Of a stretch of DNA of 64,000 nt, positions 33,990 to 45,127 are shown piece after piece. The notes below the pieces were generated by a model. That model was not told the DNA's origin. It was given only the letters and a program-made list of their open reading frames with translations, and searched no databases. Positions within the stretch are counted from its first letter, which is position 1, and each line of letters opens with the position of its first letter. The position numbers were made by a program, and so were the translations under genes. This DNA comes from Tipula vernalis (Eukaryota > Arthropoda > Insecta > Diptera > Tipulidae): assembly GCA_958295665.1 (NCBI GenBank), contig OY282559.1:258794245-258858244 (forward strand), written 5' to 3'.

Positions 33990-35426
33990 AATTGCTCATA
34001 TTTGTTTCGGTTCCCATATTTCCTGTACTATCTACCTAAAGTTTATATACAAAAAATGTTAAATTACTTATGACAGGCCATATTTGACCAATTTCTACAT
34101 TCTTTCCTAATGTCTCCGAGAAGGATTGTTATTGAACCAAAAGTGAAAAATATTAAAAACACCACTCAAAACTTTTTTGAAACATTTTGTTAAAATCTGA
34201 CCAACATATTATAATGGAAAAACTTAAAAACTTACCACCTTCAAAGTAGAAATTACCATTTCACAAAGAAACAATTAATTTGTGGTATATGTATAGTTAT
34301 AGATTATATCATGCTACCTCGTTTGGTGACGATTTTCAGTGATTATTGAAAAACAAGTAAAGCAACACACTTACGTTGAGGATATCCGGCCTTTTTAATT
34401 TATTATCTTCCAGCAATGACCAGCTCTAGCTCAAAAAGCGAAGCACACAGTGTGACGAGAAAATTTACCTGATTATATTTCAGGAAATGAATTGTCAACC
34501 AACATTAAATTTTCTGAATGGGATTTATTCTAAATCAATTGCCAACATTGAACTTAAGATCTTTCTTATGATGATACGAGGCGACTAACAGGAGAATTGT
34601 TTTTCTATAAATTAGATACACATTATTCATCGTCGACTAAAAAAAAAACGTTCTTAATTTATTGCCACCCACAACCAAAATAACGACGAATACAAATATT
34701 TAGTTTGAAAACTTTCAGCTTTTTTCACAAAACAAGTTTATTTAAAGTTCATTGTTCATGAAATCTTTTTCTTTGGAAATTTAGAGAAATACTTTAATAA
34801 ATGTTTCATTTTCTTTCATTTATTTAAAGTTAAAATGGTTGTGAAATTCGTAAAACGATTCCAACGGTTTCTAAATTATTGTTTGTTGTAACAAAACTTG
34901 TTGACGCAAATAATTTGTTTCTTTGAATTCTGAAACTTGGGATATAATTTAACGGTTCTAAAAAATAGAGAATTTTTTAAATTTGCTTTGAAACAGTTAA
35001 GTGGGTTCAAAAAATAATTGAATAAATAAAACAAAAGTTAAATTAAATATTGTTAATCGGAACCTAGGGTTTCAAAATAGGTTTGGAAGCGGATTGTTAC
35101 ATAGACCGGAATTTGGAATATTTTACTGTTAACTAAAAATTCCTAAAAACCTTTATACATCCTCTATTTATTTTGAATTTCCATTATACGGTAGGTTGGC
35201 AACATTAAACTTTTGTTAATGTGAACAAAGCTAAATTATGTATATATCAAGATCAACGACATGTTTGTTTAATCTGATAACATTTTTCTATGAAATGATA
35301 TGTTTTGTTAATGATTTCGATGGGATTCGAATCAAATCATCACGAATACACTCAAATTTAATTACGAATTTTATATAGAATTAAAGATATTTATATATGT
35401 ATTACAAATAATAATTAAATCATTAC
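33990..35426. other. AT-rich non-coding stretch
   Basis: No coding sequence or repeat recognised; possibly intron of the minus-strand gene whose exons lie at 35427 and 36280. Confidence 0.5.
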
Positions 35427-35656
35427 CTTGTGTAGGCACAATTATATTACGTTTCTGCACATTTAATCTAATCCCTGAATTTGATTGTGGATTTGTTTGT
35501 GATGTTGATGAACTTGTTTTTTTCATGTGCATATTTCTGTTGGATCGATGTGTAGTTGTGATTTTTGTAAATGTATACGGTGCAAAATTATCTATCAGTG
35601 AATCCATCATTTGGGCCATTTGTTGAAGGCCTGTTGGTGGTGATGGTTGATGTTGG
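35427..35656 (-). CDS. Internal exon of an unrecognised host gene
   Basis: On the minus strand the exon follows an acceptor (TTATTATTTCAG) and ends at a donor (CACAAG|GTAATG). The 230-nt frame reads QHQPSPPTGLQQMAQMMDSL and later NIIVPTQ, low-complexity and Ser/Thr/Asn-rich. Its first base completes a Cys codon left open by the exon at 36280-36458, so the two exons join in phase. It ends in phase 1, so at least one more exon lies to the left, none recognised. No domain is recognised. The region is probably disordered. Confidence 0.55.
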
Positions 35657-36279
35657 CTGAAATAATATTAATAAAAAAATACCATAATTTTATTTTATTA
35701 ATATTGGTGTTGGTTTTTATTTTATTTCGCAACCACGAATGAATACTTAACGAGATAAGAATCGCATAATAATTATGTAAATTTTGTATAGGAAATTATA
35801 ACTCATTTTCTTTCTAGCTATTATTTTTGGTCAATTTTTTTTTTTATATATATAAACTAAAAAAACAAAATTACAGGTTCTATATCTATAATCTACACAA
35901 TATAATTTAAGCAAAATCCAAAAATTCTAAGAAAAAGAACTTTCGATCATCAAAAATTCACCCTTAAACGAATATTTCAAAAAAACAAAATTTTTGTACT
36001 TTACGATATAGTTCTATATTGATTATTGTGTTGACCATTGAGTGCAATACCCTTTGGGTAAAAAAGGTAATAACCACACGATTTTTACACACAAAAAAAA
36101 ATAAAAGGAAGAGTAACTGGCTAATTTTGTATTTTATATGCATCATAACGTTGGAACAATGAAAATTTAAAATAACTATCCGTAAGTTCATAATATTGAT
36201 TTCTTTGAAAGCCAGTCAATTACATATAACATTTTTTATGTTATTTATATTTATTTGTAATTATCACTTAATTATTTAC

Positions 36280-36458
36280 CATTCGTGCAAATTCCACAAC
36301 GAATGATATGGTGTATGTCGAAATGATGGAACAATTGGAACGGACACTTCATATTCCACATGAACGTCTCCAGCACGATCGAGTGCTGGATTTGAATTCG
36401 AAGCATTTCGATTGATTCGGGAAGGATTCCCATGAGGATGATTATAATTAAATGTCAT
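36280..36458 (-). CDS. Upstream exon of the same unrecognised host gene
   Basis: The minus frame from ATG at 36458 reads MTFNYNHPHGNPSRINRNAS and later VPSFRHTPYHSLWNLHE. It ends at a donor (CGAATG|GTAAATAAT) in phase 2. The next exon's first base makes the codon TGC. The ATG may be the start, or the exon may begin at the AG two bases upstream. The composition (His/Asn/Ser/Pro) is unlike the surrounding transposon relics and codon use is ordinary. Function unknown. Confidence 0.55.
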
Positions 36459-36459
36459 T

Positions 36460-37887
36460 ACTCATAAAATTTTATTAATTGTTGTTCACAATAGATTTCT
36501 AATTTTTATTTAATTTCGAATAACAACACGATATCAGAGAAACATTAGTTTATTAATTTTTTAATTTTATTTTTTTTTAACGCCCGAACTGTTTGAAAAC
36601 TTAATATAAACTGAACAATGAAACGAAAATATAATTCTCGTGAACAACAAAATACTACAAAAACCACTACTACTAGCCACTGGTTAGTTGGTCGTGTTTT
36701 TTATTTTGATTTTCTATGTAAGAAAAAAATCGATCTGTCCAAACAATTCTATATTGTAATGACGAAATTAATTTTCAATTATATTAACAAATTAATTTCA
36801 ATTTATTATAATTTCCAACCAAATTATAATTATAATTTGAAAGTGTATAAAGGCTTATTGCAATTGCACCTCGTTTACAAATAACTTACCAAAATGCAAG
36901 TAAACTTCGAAAACCCAAACAATATAATAAATAATACAGGTCAATGTACTGCCATGACGAATACAAGTTGGAAAATTTATTTTTTACAAATTTTATTCGT
37001 GTTGATGGCAGAATATTTTATCAGCCAGCCATGCGGTAAGTTTAATGCCAAATTAAAACAAATAAATCTTTGCCTTTAAATGTTCATAACTTGAAACACC
37101 CCTATTGATCGCTATTTAATATTTGGGGCCAACATTTTTAATTTCGCATTCTTGAAATATGATTGATACTATTATTGAAGGTTTCTAACTTTGTTTTAAA
37201 TGTCATTGATGTTAGCTTTAGACTTGAAATGACAACCACCAAGGTGTTTTATTGTAGTGGCACGCGATTTTTAATTTTACCGGGAACCAAGCATACAAAA
37301 TTCTCCCGTAATGGTAAACAGGGTGGGTGGTTGAGTAAAAATCATCCAGCGGCTTCCAAGTTTGTTTTTCCACGCTTAAATTTATTAATTGTATCAATTT
37401 TGAACTACTTTATGAATAGAGATGAAATATCATAGATAAAAGGAATACAGATTTACGAAAAATTAAGTTAAGTCATCATAATTTCAATTCAAACATATTA
37501 TTTTGTTATTTAAGTTTAAATGCGATTTCCTTGCGCAGGGGGGGTTCAGGTTTACAAGATAACTTCGCTATCGGGACGAAAATGATACAAGTGGTTTAGA
37601 TTTGTGGAGTAGATGTTGTCGATTAATTTATTTGAAAAAATGTAATGGAAAAATTTAAATTCTTCAATTAAAATTTTTCTCTCTTCGTTAAAATTTTCTC
37701 CGTTTCTTTCTCCCAGGAGATCCGAAACCAATTAAAAATCATCCCTACACTCGCTCACATTGATGAATGTCCTATCATTTGTTCAATATAAACTATACTG
37801 GTGTAAGTAAGGAATAAAGGTGAGAAATTCACTCAACTCAAATGGTTGATTGTGTTAGTCTCGTCGTCGTGACGAAGCTGGGATGCA
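36460..37887. other. Non-coding stretch
   Basis: Open frames at 36618-36884 and 37163-37435 show no family resemblance and no splice context. Nothing else recognised. Confidence 0.5.
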
Positions 37888-38098
37888 GTGAACCAGTATT
37901 AAGAAACTGAGCAAATACTTACATAGTTTATGTTCTATGTTAGGCTCAATGATGACCTATTTACTGAATTTGTATGTAGAAAGAAGAAAGTTTAATAAAG
38001 AAATTTATTAAAATCCAGTAAATAGGAGGTCTATAATTGAGCCTAACATAGAAGATAAACTATGTAAGTATTTGCTCAGTTTCTTAATACTGGTTCAC
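37888..38098. repeat. Long hairpin, ~83-bp arms
   Basis: The left arm (GTGAACCAGTATTAAGAAAC...) and right arm (...GTTTCTTAATACTGGTTCAC) are nearly perfect inverted copies separated by about 45 bases. No coding content and no clear duplication. It may be a foldback element or a hairpin-RNA source. Confidence 0.85.
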
Positions 38099-39099
38099 GA
38101 TAAATATTCTGCACTATTTCGCGGCATTCGAACTCTAACTTAAAATAATTCTAAATCTTTTACTCACCTCATTGTACACCACCTCACTTTGAAAAACTCG
38201 TTGCGATTCATTTAAAATCTTGTCTCTGTTACCGTTCAACAATAAATTAATAATATCTAATTAAGAGCGTCTGATAAATTTTTACTATATTTTGCTGTAG
38301 TATAGCATCAATGAGCATTACTAGAAACGTTTTAATTTAAAAATAATAAATTTAAATAATTTAATACCAGCGTTTAATTTTGACAGGCTTACTGGCACTT
38401 GTAATTCAATGGTTACTACAACATAATAAGAAAAAATGTCCGACTTCTTTTTAGTTTTATTTCTCAGAACCAGAGAACTTCTAATAACACGAGTAGATTA
38501 ACGTTTAATAGGATAAGTAACGGTTGACATGTAATGGTTCAAAGTTGCTTGTTAGATTAGCGGCATTTTTGGTGATTAATTTAATATTTCAAAAATATGG
38601 TAGATGTAAGAGCGCTTTTTTATTAGATAACGATATGTCGATGCTCATACTTCGGTGATAATATCGTCATATCACAAAAGAAATAGATATGTGTGGAACA
38701 CTTTTTTATTTGACCATACATCACCATCAGTTTCTTTCAGACATCTCCTTTAATTATGGGATGTAGCTAGATTCGTTTCATAAATAAATCGTTATTCGTC
38801 TTAAATGCAATATGTGCAAAATGTATCATTTATTTGCACGCAAAATGATGGTACAGATAGCGATTACGACTGGCAGATGAAGTTTTTAACGCCAGCGTTA
38901 TCGGAGAAGAAGTTCTAAGGGAAAAGTATTTGCCGAAATTATCGTTATCGATATAGTAGTATGGGGGCGATTATAGGTATCGGCGAAGACATTATCGGTA
39001 TAATGGAAAAACTCTCTACCAGTTACAATATTCAATTCAATAAGATAATTTTATTAATTTAAAACATAAGATAAAACATTTAAAGATAAAACACAAACA
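38099..39099. other. Non-coding stretch left of the mag-type gypsy
   Basis: No LTR matching the 3' LTR at 43312 is found here, so the retroelement appears 5'-truncated. A weak ATCG-rich inverted repeat (about 38619 and 38940) was judged insufficient. Confidence 0.5.
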
Positions 39100-40145
39100 T
39101 TGGTCGAAACAGTACAATTACCTTCTGGAAGCTTCGATTTGTCGCAGTTAATGGCTGCTATGAAGCAGATAATGGCGCAACAAGGAGAGCAGTCAAACCG
39201 AGAAATTAAACAGCAGATGGAACGACAAATGGAGAAAATTGAGCAGTCAAACCTCGAAATGAAACAACAAGGAGAGAAAATTAAAGATCAAATTATAGAG
39301 GGGCAAAAGAGAATAGACGAAAAACTTCTTGAATTATCTACTAACATACATCTCGAAGTAGAGAAGTTGCAAACGAAGATTCAAGAGGTTGAACAAAAAT
39401 TAGTAACCGAAGTTCAACTTGTCAAAACAGATGTTCAACAGGTTGAAGAAAAATTACAAGCGGAGGTTAAACGTCTCGAGAAAGAATTATCTGATGTCAA
39501 GGCAAATGGTACAACAACGCAAGTGGTATAGACCGTCCAGTCGATTAAGTTAAAGCCGCCAACATTCGACGGAACAACATCTTTCGGCATTTTCAAATTT
39601 CAATTTGAGACGGCGACCAATCAAAATCATTGGAACGATGAATATCTTGTTGCAGCTCACCATTCCGGAAAAGCATCGCAACAGCTAGATCGGTAGTATG
39701 GTAGTGACCATAAGCGGGCAATCTATCGCATGGAACTTAAAAGCCGCTACCAAAGGGGAAGAGAATCGCTTCAGGAATTTTCATCAGCAATCGAGCGACT
39801 AGTGCATCTAGCACATACCAGTACGTCGGCCGATTATATGGAAAGACTAAAAATTGCCGCATTCATTGACGGCATTCGAGATCCAGAGACACGCAAGGCG
39901 GTGATGTTGCCACCTAAAACAACCTTCGCCGAAACCATCGCTTGTGCGCTGACAAATGAAACTGCACAAGCTATCACCAAACCGTCAATCAAAATACGCC
40001 GAGTGGAAATCGATACCAGCATAAACACAGAGCGGTCAGCACCAAGATACCGAGACGGAAGCGACCAAATCAGATGGGGCATGTGATGAAATCGGTCACA
40101 TCTCTCGGGACTACTGGGAAATAAGAAAAAAATGGGGAAGATCAC
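39100..40145 (+). pseudogene. Gag of mag-type gypsy with coiled coil
   Basis: The first frame (39100-39531) opens MVETVQLPSGSFDLSQLMAA. It is a ~90-residue heptad-like stretch rich in Gln, Glu and Lys (for example RQMEKIEQSNLEMKQQGEK), a long coiled coil. After a TAG at 39529 the same frame continues with IKLKPPTFDGTTSFGIFKFQ, the classic opening of a mag/Gypsy capsid region. A second stop at 39694 precedes YQRGRESLQEFSSAIERLVH and MERLKIAAFIDGIRDPETR. A degraded CDEIGHISRDYW (about 40085) is what is left of a zinc knuckle. Confidence 0.8.
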
Positions 40146-40329
40146 TATTTTCTATGCAGCGACTACCAAACGGAGCACAGGCACTTGCCAAACAAAGGGC
40201 CAAATGACGACGGAGTTGTTAAACTTGAAAGAGTCAGTTTAAAGGGGCAGAAGCTGACTCCCATAACCTCCATCCGCGTTTCGAAAGTAGCAAGAGACGC
40301 TGACAGCTTAATAATCAAAGGCGACATTG

Positions 40330-40588
40330 ATGGCACGTACTGCATCATCACCCTGGATACAGGATCACCTTGGATACGGGAGCAAATCGCACGATTGTCC
40401 GTAAAGATCTGATCGATGGAGGTATACAACCAGGTAATGGATTGAAGTTACAAACTGCAATTGGCGATAGTTCAATAATAAAAGGCAAAAAGATCGTGAA
40501 AATAAAGATCGGAGGAACTCTTTTACAATACGAAGTGCTGATTGTAGATATTATGGATGAAGTCATTATGGCGATGGACTTCATGTAA
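40330..40588 (+). pseudogene. Aspartic protease of mag-type gypsy
   Basis: The active-site block MDTGANRTIVRKDLI (40370) carries the catalytic DTG. LLQYEVLIVDIMDEVIMAMDFM is the C-terminal half containing the flap-to-end region, where MDFM corresponds to the usual G-x-DF-L. Duplicated bases just upstream (about 40350-40380, GATACAGGATCACC then GATACGGGAGC) suggest a small local duplication around the active site. Confidence 0.75.
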
Positions 40589-40889
40589 CGAGGTTTCGAC
40601 TATAGTAAAGTATGAACAGAAACGTCCGATTGGAAAAGCCGACAAGCAAAGCCAGAAAGAAATGGTAGAACAACTTATGCAGAAATGAACCGAAGGTCTT
40701 ACCGTGGAACGGAAAAATTCTGTAAATCAATTACACAAACGGTACACGTCCATATTCTGCAATACTCATACATCGAATAATAACGGAAGGACTTCAATGA
40801 TAAAGCACCGAACTGATACGGGAGCGGAGATACTAATTCTTCAACCACCCAGCAGGCTACGATTGGCAAAATAAGAAGAAGTCAATCGA

Positions 40890-41440
40890 ATGGTAACAGA
40901 TATGCAGGCAGCAGGAGTAATCGAACCATCAAACAGCCCATGGAGCTCACCGGTAGTATTGGTCGAGAAGAAGGACGGTAGCATGAGATTCTGCGTTGAT
41001 TACCGAAAACTCAATGCTGTGACGAAAAAAGATAGCTACCCACTACCAAGGATCGATGACATGTTAGACACGTTATCGGGTGCTCGAACAATTTCGAGAT
41101 TAGATCTACAAAGCGGCTATTGGCAGGTGGAAGTCCATGAGGAAGACCGCGAAAAACAGCTTTCAGTGTGGGCAAACGGGCTTTGGCAATTTAATGTTAT
41201 GCCGTTCAGATTATGTAAAGCCCTTGCGACTTTTGAACGATGAATGGAGCGCTTGTTAAAGGGATTACATTGGAAGACGTGTCTAATATATCTGGACGAC
41301 ATTATCGTCAAGGGGAAAGATTTCGACGACCATCTAAGGAACTTGGCAGAAGTTTTGGAACGGATAGAGGCCGCTGGATTACAGTTAAGCCCAAAGAAGT
41401 GTAAGCTGTTCAGAAGTGAAGTAAAATATTCTGGTAATGA
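40890..41440 (+). pseudogene. Reverse transcriptase of mag-type gypsy
   Basis: MQAAGVIEPSNSPWSSPVVL leads into DGSMRFCVDYRKLNAVTKKD, then SRLDLQSGYWQVEVHEED (palm A Asp, about 41098). FNVMPFRLCKALATFER follows, where active copies read PFGLxxAPATF. A TGA at 41241 interrupts. LIYLDDIIVKGKDFDDHL (about 41285, catalytic YLDD) and LQLSPKKCKLFRSEVKY follow. The frame shifts near 41432. The polymerase aspartates survive. Confidence 0.88.
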
Positions 41441-42072
41441 CTAATGGAATTCACACCGACGAAGAAACTATCGCAGCGGTAAAGAGCTGGCCAAGACCTA
41501 AAAATTTACACGAATTACGACGCTTCGTGCCAGAATCCGCCAACATCGCCAAGAGTTTACACGAGTTGACCAGGAAGAACAAGACATTCGAATGGAAGGA
41601 TGACCAGGAAGAAGCATTCGTGGAACTAAGGAGACGGTTATGCGTCGCGCCAATCCTCGCATACCCTATACCCAATGTGAAATTTATTTTTGACACCGAT
41701 GCAAGTAATGACGGTATAGGAGGTGTGTTATTACAAGAAACTAATAGCCAAGAACGAGTTATTGCCTACTACTCCAAAACGTTATCAAAACCGGAGCATA
41801 ATTACTGCGTGACACGGAAAAAATTGTTGGCTATAGTGGAATGTGTTAAGCATTTCCATAAGTATCTTTATGGTGGCTCTTGCAATTCAAGAATCCAGAG
41901 GGACTGGGAGCACGCTGGATTAATGTCTTCAAAGCTACGATTTCCAAATCGAACATTGGAAGGGAAGTGCATACGGAAATGCCGACGCATTATCAAGACG
42001 GCCATATCCATGTGGTCACGTTGCAGCAAAGGTAGACATCATCGACGTTGGACTTATGCAAGTGCTGCCTGA
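41437..42072 (+). pseudogene. RNase H of mag-type gypsy
   Basis: DEETIAAVKSWPRPKNLHEL is the RT-RNase H connection. The following YYRRF-type block is shortened (LRRFVPESANIAKSLHEL). FIFDTDASNDGIGGVLLQE (about 41691) supplies the first catalytic Asp and YCVTRKKLLAIVECVKHFHK (about 41806) the Glu helix, where the usual TRKELLAI has Glu changed to Lys. The last catalytic Asp (TDH block) is lost to frame changes after 41880. Confidence 0.82.
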
Positions 42073-43308
42073 TGAGGAGTGGACCGACGAAATGATCAGG
42101 AAAGAGCAATTGGATGATACGGATTTATCAGTTATCATGGAATGGAAGGAAAAGGAACACCGGCCCATTGTTGCTAGTGATACCCAAGTGCCGGAATGCG
42201 GAAATCCTGAACGAGTATCATGGAGGAGAGTGGGCCACCTAGGAATTAATAAAACATTGGCCAAGATAAGTCAACGATTCCACTGGGTAGGATGTGGACA
42301 GTCTGTGATAGAGTGGTGCCAGAAATGTGACCAATGTGCGGTGGTGAAGGGACCCGCACGTAAAAGTCATGAAACAATGAAGCAATACAAGTCGTGGAAC
42401 CATGAAGCAATAGCGGGGCCATTTCCCACCAACGAGAGCGGTAATAAATATGTGCTAGTGATAATGGATTATTTCAGCAAATGGCCGGAGGTGTACCACA
42501 TTCCCAATCAGAAGACGACAACAATAGCTGATGCCGTGGTCAACAACTGGATTAACAGATTTGGAGTCCAAATGGAAATTTATACCGATCAAGGAAGAAA
42601 TTTTGAATCGATAGTATTTCAAGAAATATACCAGATGCTCGGTATAAATAAAACAAGAAAAACGTCTATGCGTCCATAGTCTATAGTATGGTGGAAAGAT
42701 TCAATGGCACATTGGAGGAATATCTAGCCAAGGTCGTTGAGAAAAACCAACGCAACTGGAATCGGCATATACATACCGATGTTTATGATGGGCTATCGAT
42801 CAGCAATACATGACACAACCGGAATAATACCAGCTAAAACGTTATTTGGAGATCATTTACGATTACCGGGAGATTTAAAGTTTGGGGCTCTTCCAACAGC
42901 AGCTTTATGTGGACAGGGGGCTATTTGGGAATTGGATTCGAACGTGATCGAGTCTTCGATGTATAAGATTCATATTTGATTTAAATAAGAAACGAATGAA
43001 TCTGATTCAATTCAAATAGGAATCCAATACATCGAGGATTCGATCACGTTCGAGTCGAATTCCCAAATAGCCCCCCAGGACTAGGTAAACCGGGTGAAAG
43101 GAGAACTTAATGAAATTAATCAATTTGTACGGGGAAACATACGGAAGTCAAGTGACCGGATGAAAGCTCGATGTGACATACGAGCAAATAACAGCAAAGT
43201 AAACCAAACATTCGAGATAAACCAAAGGTGGTGCATTTGAGAGAGGCTGGCCCTCTAAAGAGAAGGTGATTTGGGTCGTGTTCGGGACGAACAGGCTTAG
43301 GTGAAGGG
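42056..43308 (+). pseudogene. Integrase of mag-type gypsy, split by a MITE
   Basis: The zinc domain has GHLGINKTLAKISQRFHWVG (about 42232) and WCQKCDQCAVVK. The core shows IAGPFPTNESGNKYVLVIMD (Asp expected before AGP is replaced), IYTDQGRNFES (42580, second Asp) and, after a shift and stop near 42675, a VERFNGTLE block (about 42692) with the catalytic Glu. The C-terminal domain is broken by 42916-43075 and resumes with RGNIRKSSDRMKARCDIRAN (about 43131). It ends just before the LTR. Confidence 0.82.
42916..43075. mobile_element. Palindromic MITE inserted in gypsy integrase
   Basis: A ~160-bp non-coding insert. It begins GGGGGCTATTTGGGAATT and ends AATTCCCAAATAGCCCCC, and the inner GAACGTGATCGA / TCGATCACGTTC blocks extend the pairing to about 50 bp per arm. 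CAGG occurs on each side (about 42914 and 43076), suggesting a short duplication, though overlap with the G-run blurs the limit. The integrase frame resumes right after it. Confidence 0.75.
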
Positions 43309-43311
43309 TAG

Positions 43312-43733
43312 TGTTACGGTGATATTCATATAATAGAATAAGTTAAATTAATAGCTCAATGTTTTACTGTACTAAAATGGAATTTTCCATGATAAAACTG
43401 TTCTAAATGTTTCTAGACTATTCCTAGTGGAAAAGTCATGAAATTTCTAGAAGTTTGGTTTGTGTATATAAAAAGGCGAACGAAGTCGAATTAGATTCAT
43501 TAGTTTTTGGTAAGCGAAAGTATAAGGATTAAGAAGGAATTAAAAAGTGTTTTTTAAAGTGTTTCCGTGCGAAATAAAAATTATAAGTGATCAGTAAAAT
43601 TGTGCGAATATTAAAGTAAAGTGACTTTGTGAATTCCCGTTGTAAATTGTGTTGTAATAATTTTTGGATGACATAAATAAATTCGTTGGTGTGATTCGAA
43701 CCTTGATTGACAAGGTAAAAACGTAATAATACA
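43312..43733 (+). repeat. 3' LTR of mag-type gypsy
   Basis: It begins TGTTACGGTGATATTC right after a purine-rich GGTGAAGGGTAG tract and probably ends near TAATAATACA. TATATAAAAA at 43467 and the following GAAGTCGAATTAGATTCATTAG make a plausible RNA polymerase II core promoter. Without a 5' copy the right boundary is tentative. Confidence 0.6.
43466..43476 (+). promoter_or_regulatory. TATA box in the LTR
   Basis: TATATAAAAAG lies about 155 bases into the LTR, a normal U3 position. Confidence 0.5.
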
Positions 43734-44418
43734 TTTGTCTGCCGGCGATGTCGCCTTAATAAACACAAGAGCGACCGCCGACAAAATTAATGTCGAACTC
43801 TTTGGGAAAAAATTAATCAATAAATTGATTTTTTTTTATCTTTATATTCTTTCGAAAAAAATAAATTGATTGTTTTCTTGATCCGGACCATATGTCACAA
43901 ATCCGGATTTTTTGGTAGATTTCATCAAAATTTCACAAATCCATAGAAAGTAAACGTCAAAATAAGATAAACAAAAATAAGACGCGTTTTAATCTAAATT
44001 AACATTTTTTATCTTTTTACGGTTAAGATTTCACAATGCAATATGTAAAATGTGTAAACATAACCTCTCCTTTTTATTTAATTTTGTTTCAACTACAAAT
44101 AAATCATTTTTTTTTTTTTCAAATTTTTTGGCAAATAAAAAAATCGATTTTTTTTTTTTTTTGGAAATCGAAAGAATCAACCATAAATAACATAACAAAC
44201 ACCATCCTAAAAATAATCTCACTAGTTCAATAATTTTTTTTTTTTTTAATGATATTATATGTACATATTTAAATTAATAATAATTTAAATTAAATTTGGT
44301 GATTGAATTTACGTTAATTGTTTTTGAGGAAGCGAAAACTTAGAATATGAAAAAATTAACAGCCAAAAATTTGCAATTGCCAACATAACGACACAAAAAT
44401 CTGTTGGTAACATTGAAG
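43734..44418. other. AT-rich non-coding stretch
   Basis: Contains T- and A-homopolymer runs near 44100-44250; no coding sequence. Confidence 0.6.
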
Positions 44419-44599
44419 GTGCGTACATGCTCCAGTTCTGGTAAAAAAATGTACACCACGAAGTTAGCAAAATAGTAAAATTTTTAGTTAAAATTGGTTA
44501 CCCTGGTGAACTTTTTGTTCTAGTTGGAAATAATTCAACTCATACAGCTAACTTCACGGTGTACATTTTTTCACCAGAAATGTATAGCATGTACGCAGC
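44419..44599. mobile_element. MITE, ~50-bp TIRs, TTGAAG duplication
   Basis: TTGAAG flanks both ends (44413-44418, 44600-44605). The left end GTGCGTACATGCT and right end AGCATGTACGCAGC are inverted copies, and the pairing continues with CTGGTxAAAAAATGTACACC and GAAGTTAGC. 181 bp, non-coding. The superfamily is uncertain. Confidence 0.75.
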
Positions 44600-44699
44600 T
44601 TGAAGCGCTGGCGACAAAATTAGAAAAAGATTCTAAAAAAAAATCGACGATATCGTCGTCGTTGCTGTTTCTGCGTATTCTATTTTGATAGGCAATATC

Positions 44700-45127
44700 G
44701 GGTATTTTCTTTTATTCATTCTGGATATTCCGTATATTGCGAAAGTGACGTAAATCGTTATTTTATTCATTCCATTCCTTCTATTCCTTTTTTAGTTCAT
44801 TCTTTTATTTATTCGGAATATGATACAATTAATCGTTTACGGCGTAAAATAATAACATTTTCGAAAATATTTTTAAAAATAATTTTATATAGAGCTTGGC
44901 GAATACAAAAGGTCCCAGCTTATATTTTTTTAGGATATATCAATTAAAATTAATATTACATTGTGTGTTTTCACGCACAAAATATTTGTAACTTATACTA
45001 ATAACCTATGTATTCCATTTATTCCAATCCGTTCTTTTATTACATTACGTACGGAATATTCCGAGGTCACGTGATCAATATTCTATTCCTTCTGTTCTTT
45101 CTGTGGAATGAATAAAAGAAAATACCC
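44700..45127. mobile_element. Inverted-repeat element with 22-bp perfect ends
   Basis: GGGTATTTTCTTTTATTCATTC (44700-44721) is the exact complement of 45106-45127. The interior is repeat-like with many ATTCATTC and GGAATA motifs. ATC stands on both outer sides, a possible 3-bp duplication. Non-coding. Confidence 0.65.

Larger units (their letters stand above)
39100..43733 (+). mobile_element. Ty3/gypsy element of mag type, 5'-truncated
   Basis: Gag with a long N-terminal coiled coil, protease, RT, RNase H, integrase and one LTR (43312-43733) follow in gypsy order. No 5' LTR or primer site was found. A MITE at 42916-43075 splits the integrase. Many stops and deletions occur. Assignment to the mag lineage rests on the general style of Gag and integrase and is tentative. 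Confidence 0.75.

Noticed and set aside
36618..36884. Plus-strand 88-codon frame rich in Thr, Tyr and Asn
   Set aside because: Composition follows the AT-rich DNA; no acceptor/donor context and no known domain.
37163..37435. Plus-strand 90-codon frame
   Set aside because: Part of it looks protein-like, but no family, no splice signals and no matching exon were found.
38619..38960. Possible inverted repeat around GATAACGATA / TATCGTTATC
   Set aside because: Pairing is limited to about ten bases plus simple ATCG-rich sequence; not enough for an element.
38590..39099. 5' LTR for the mag-type gypsy
   Set aside because: No copy of the TGTTACGGTGATATTC end or other LTR sequence is present, and no primer site precedes gag.
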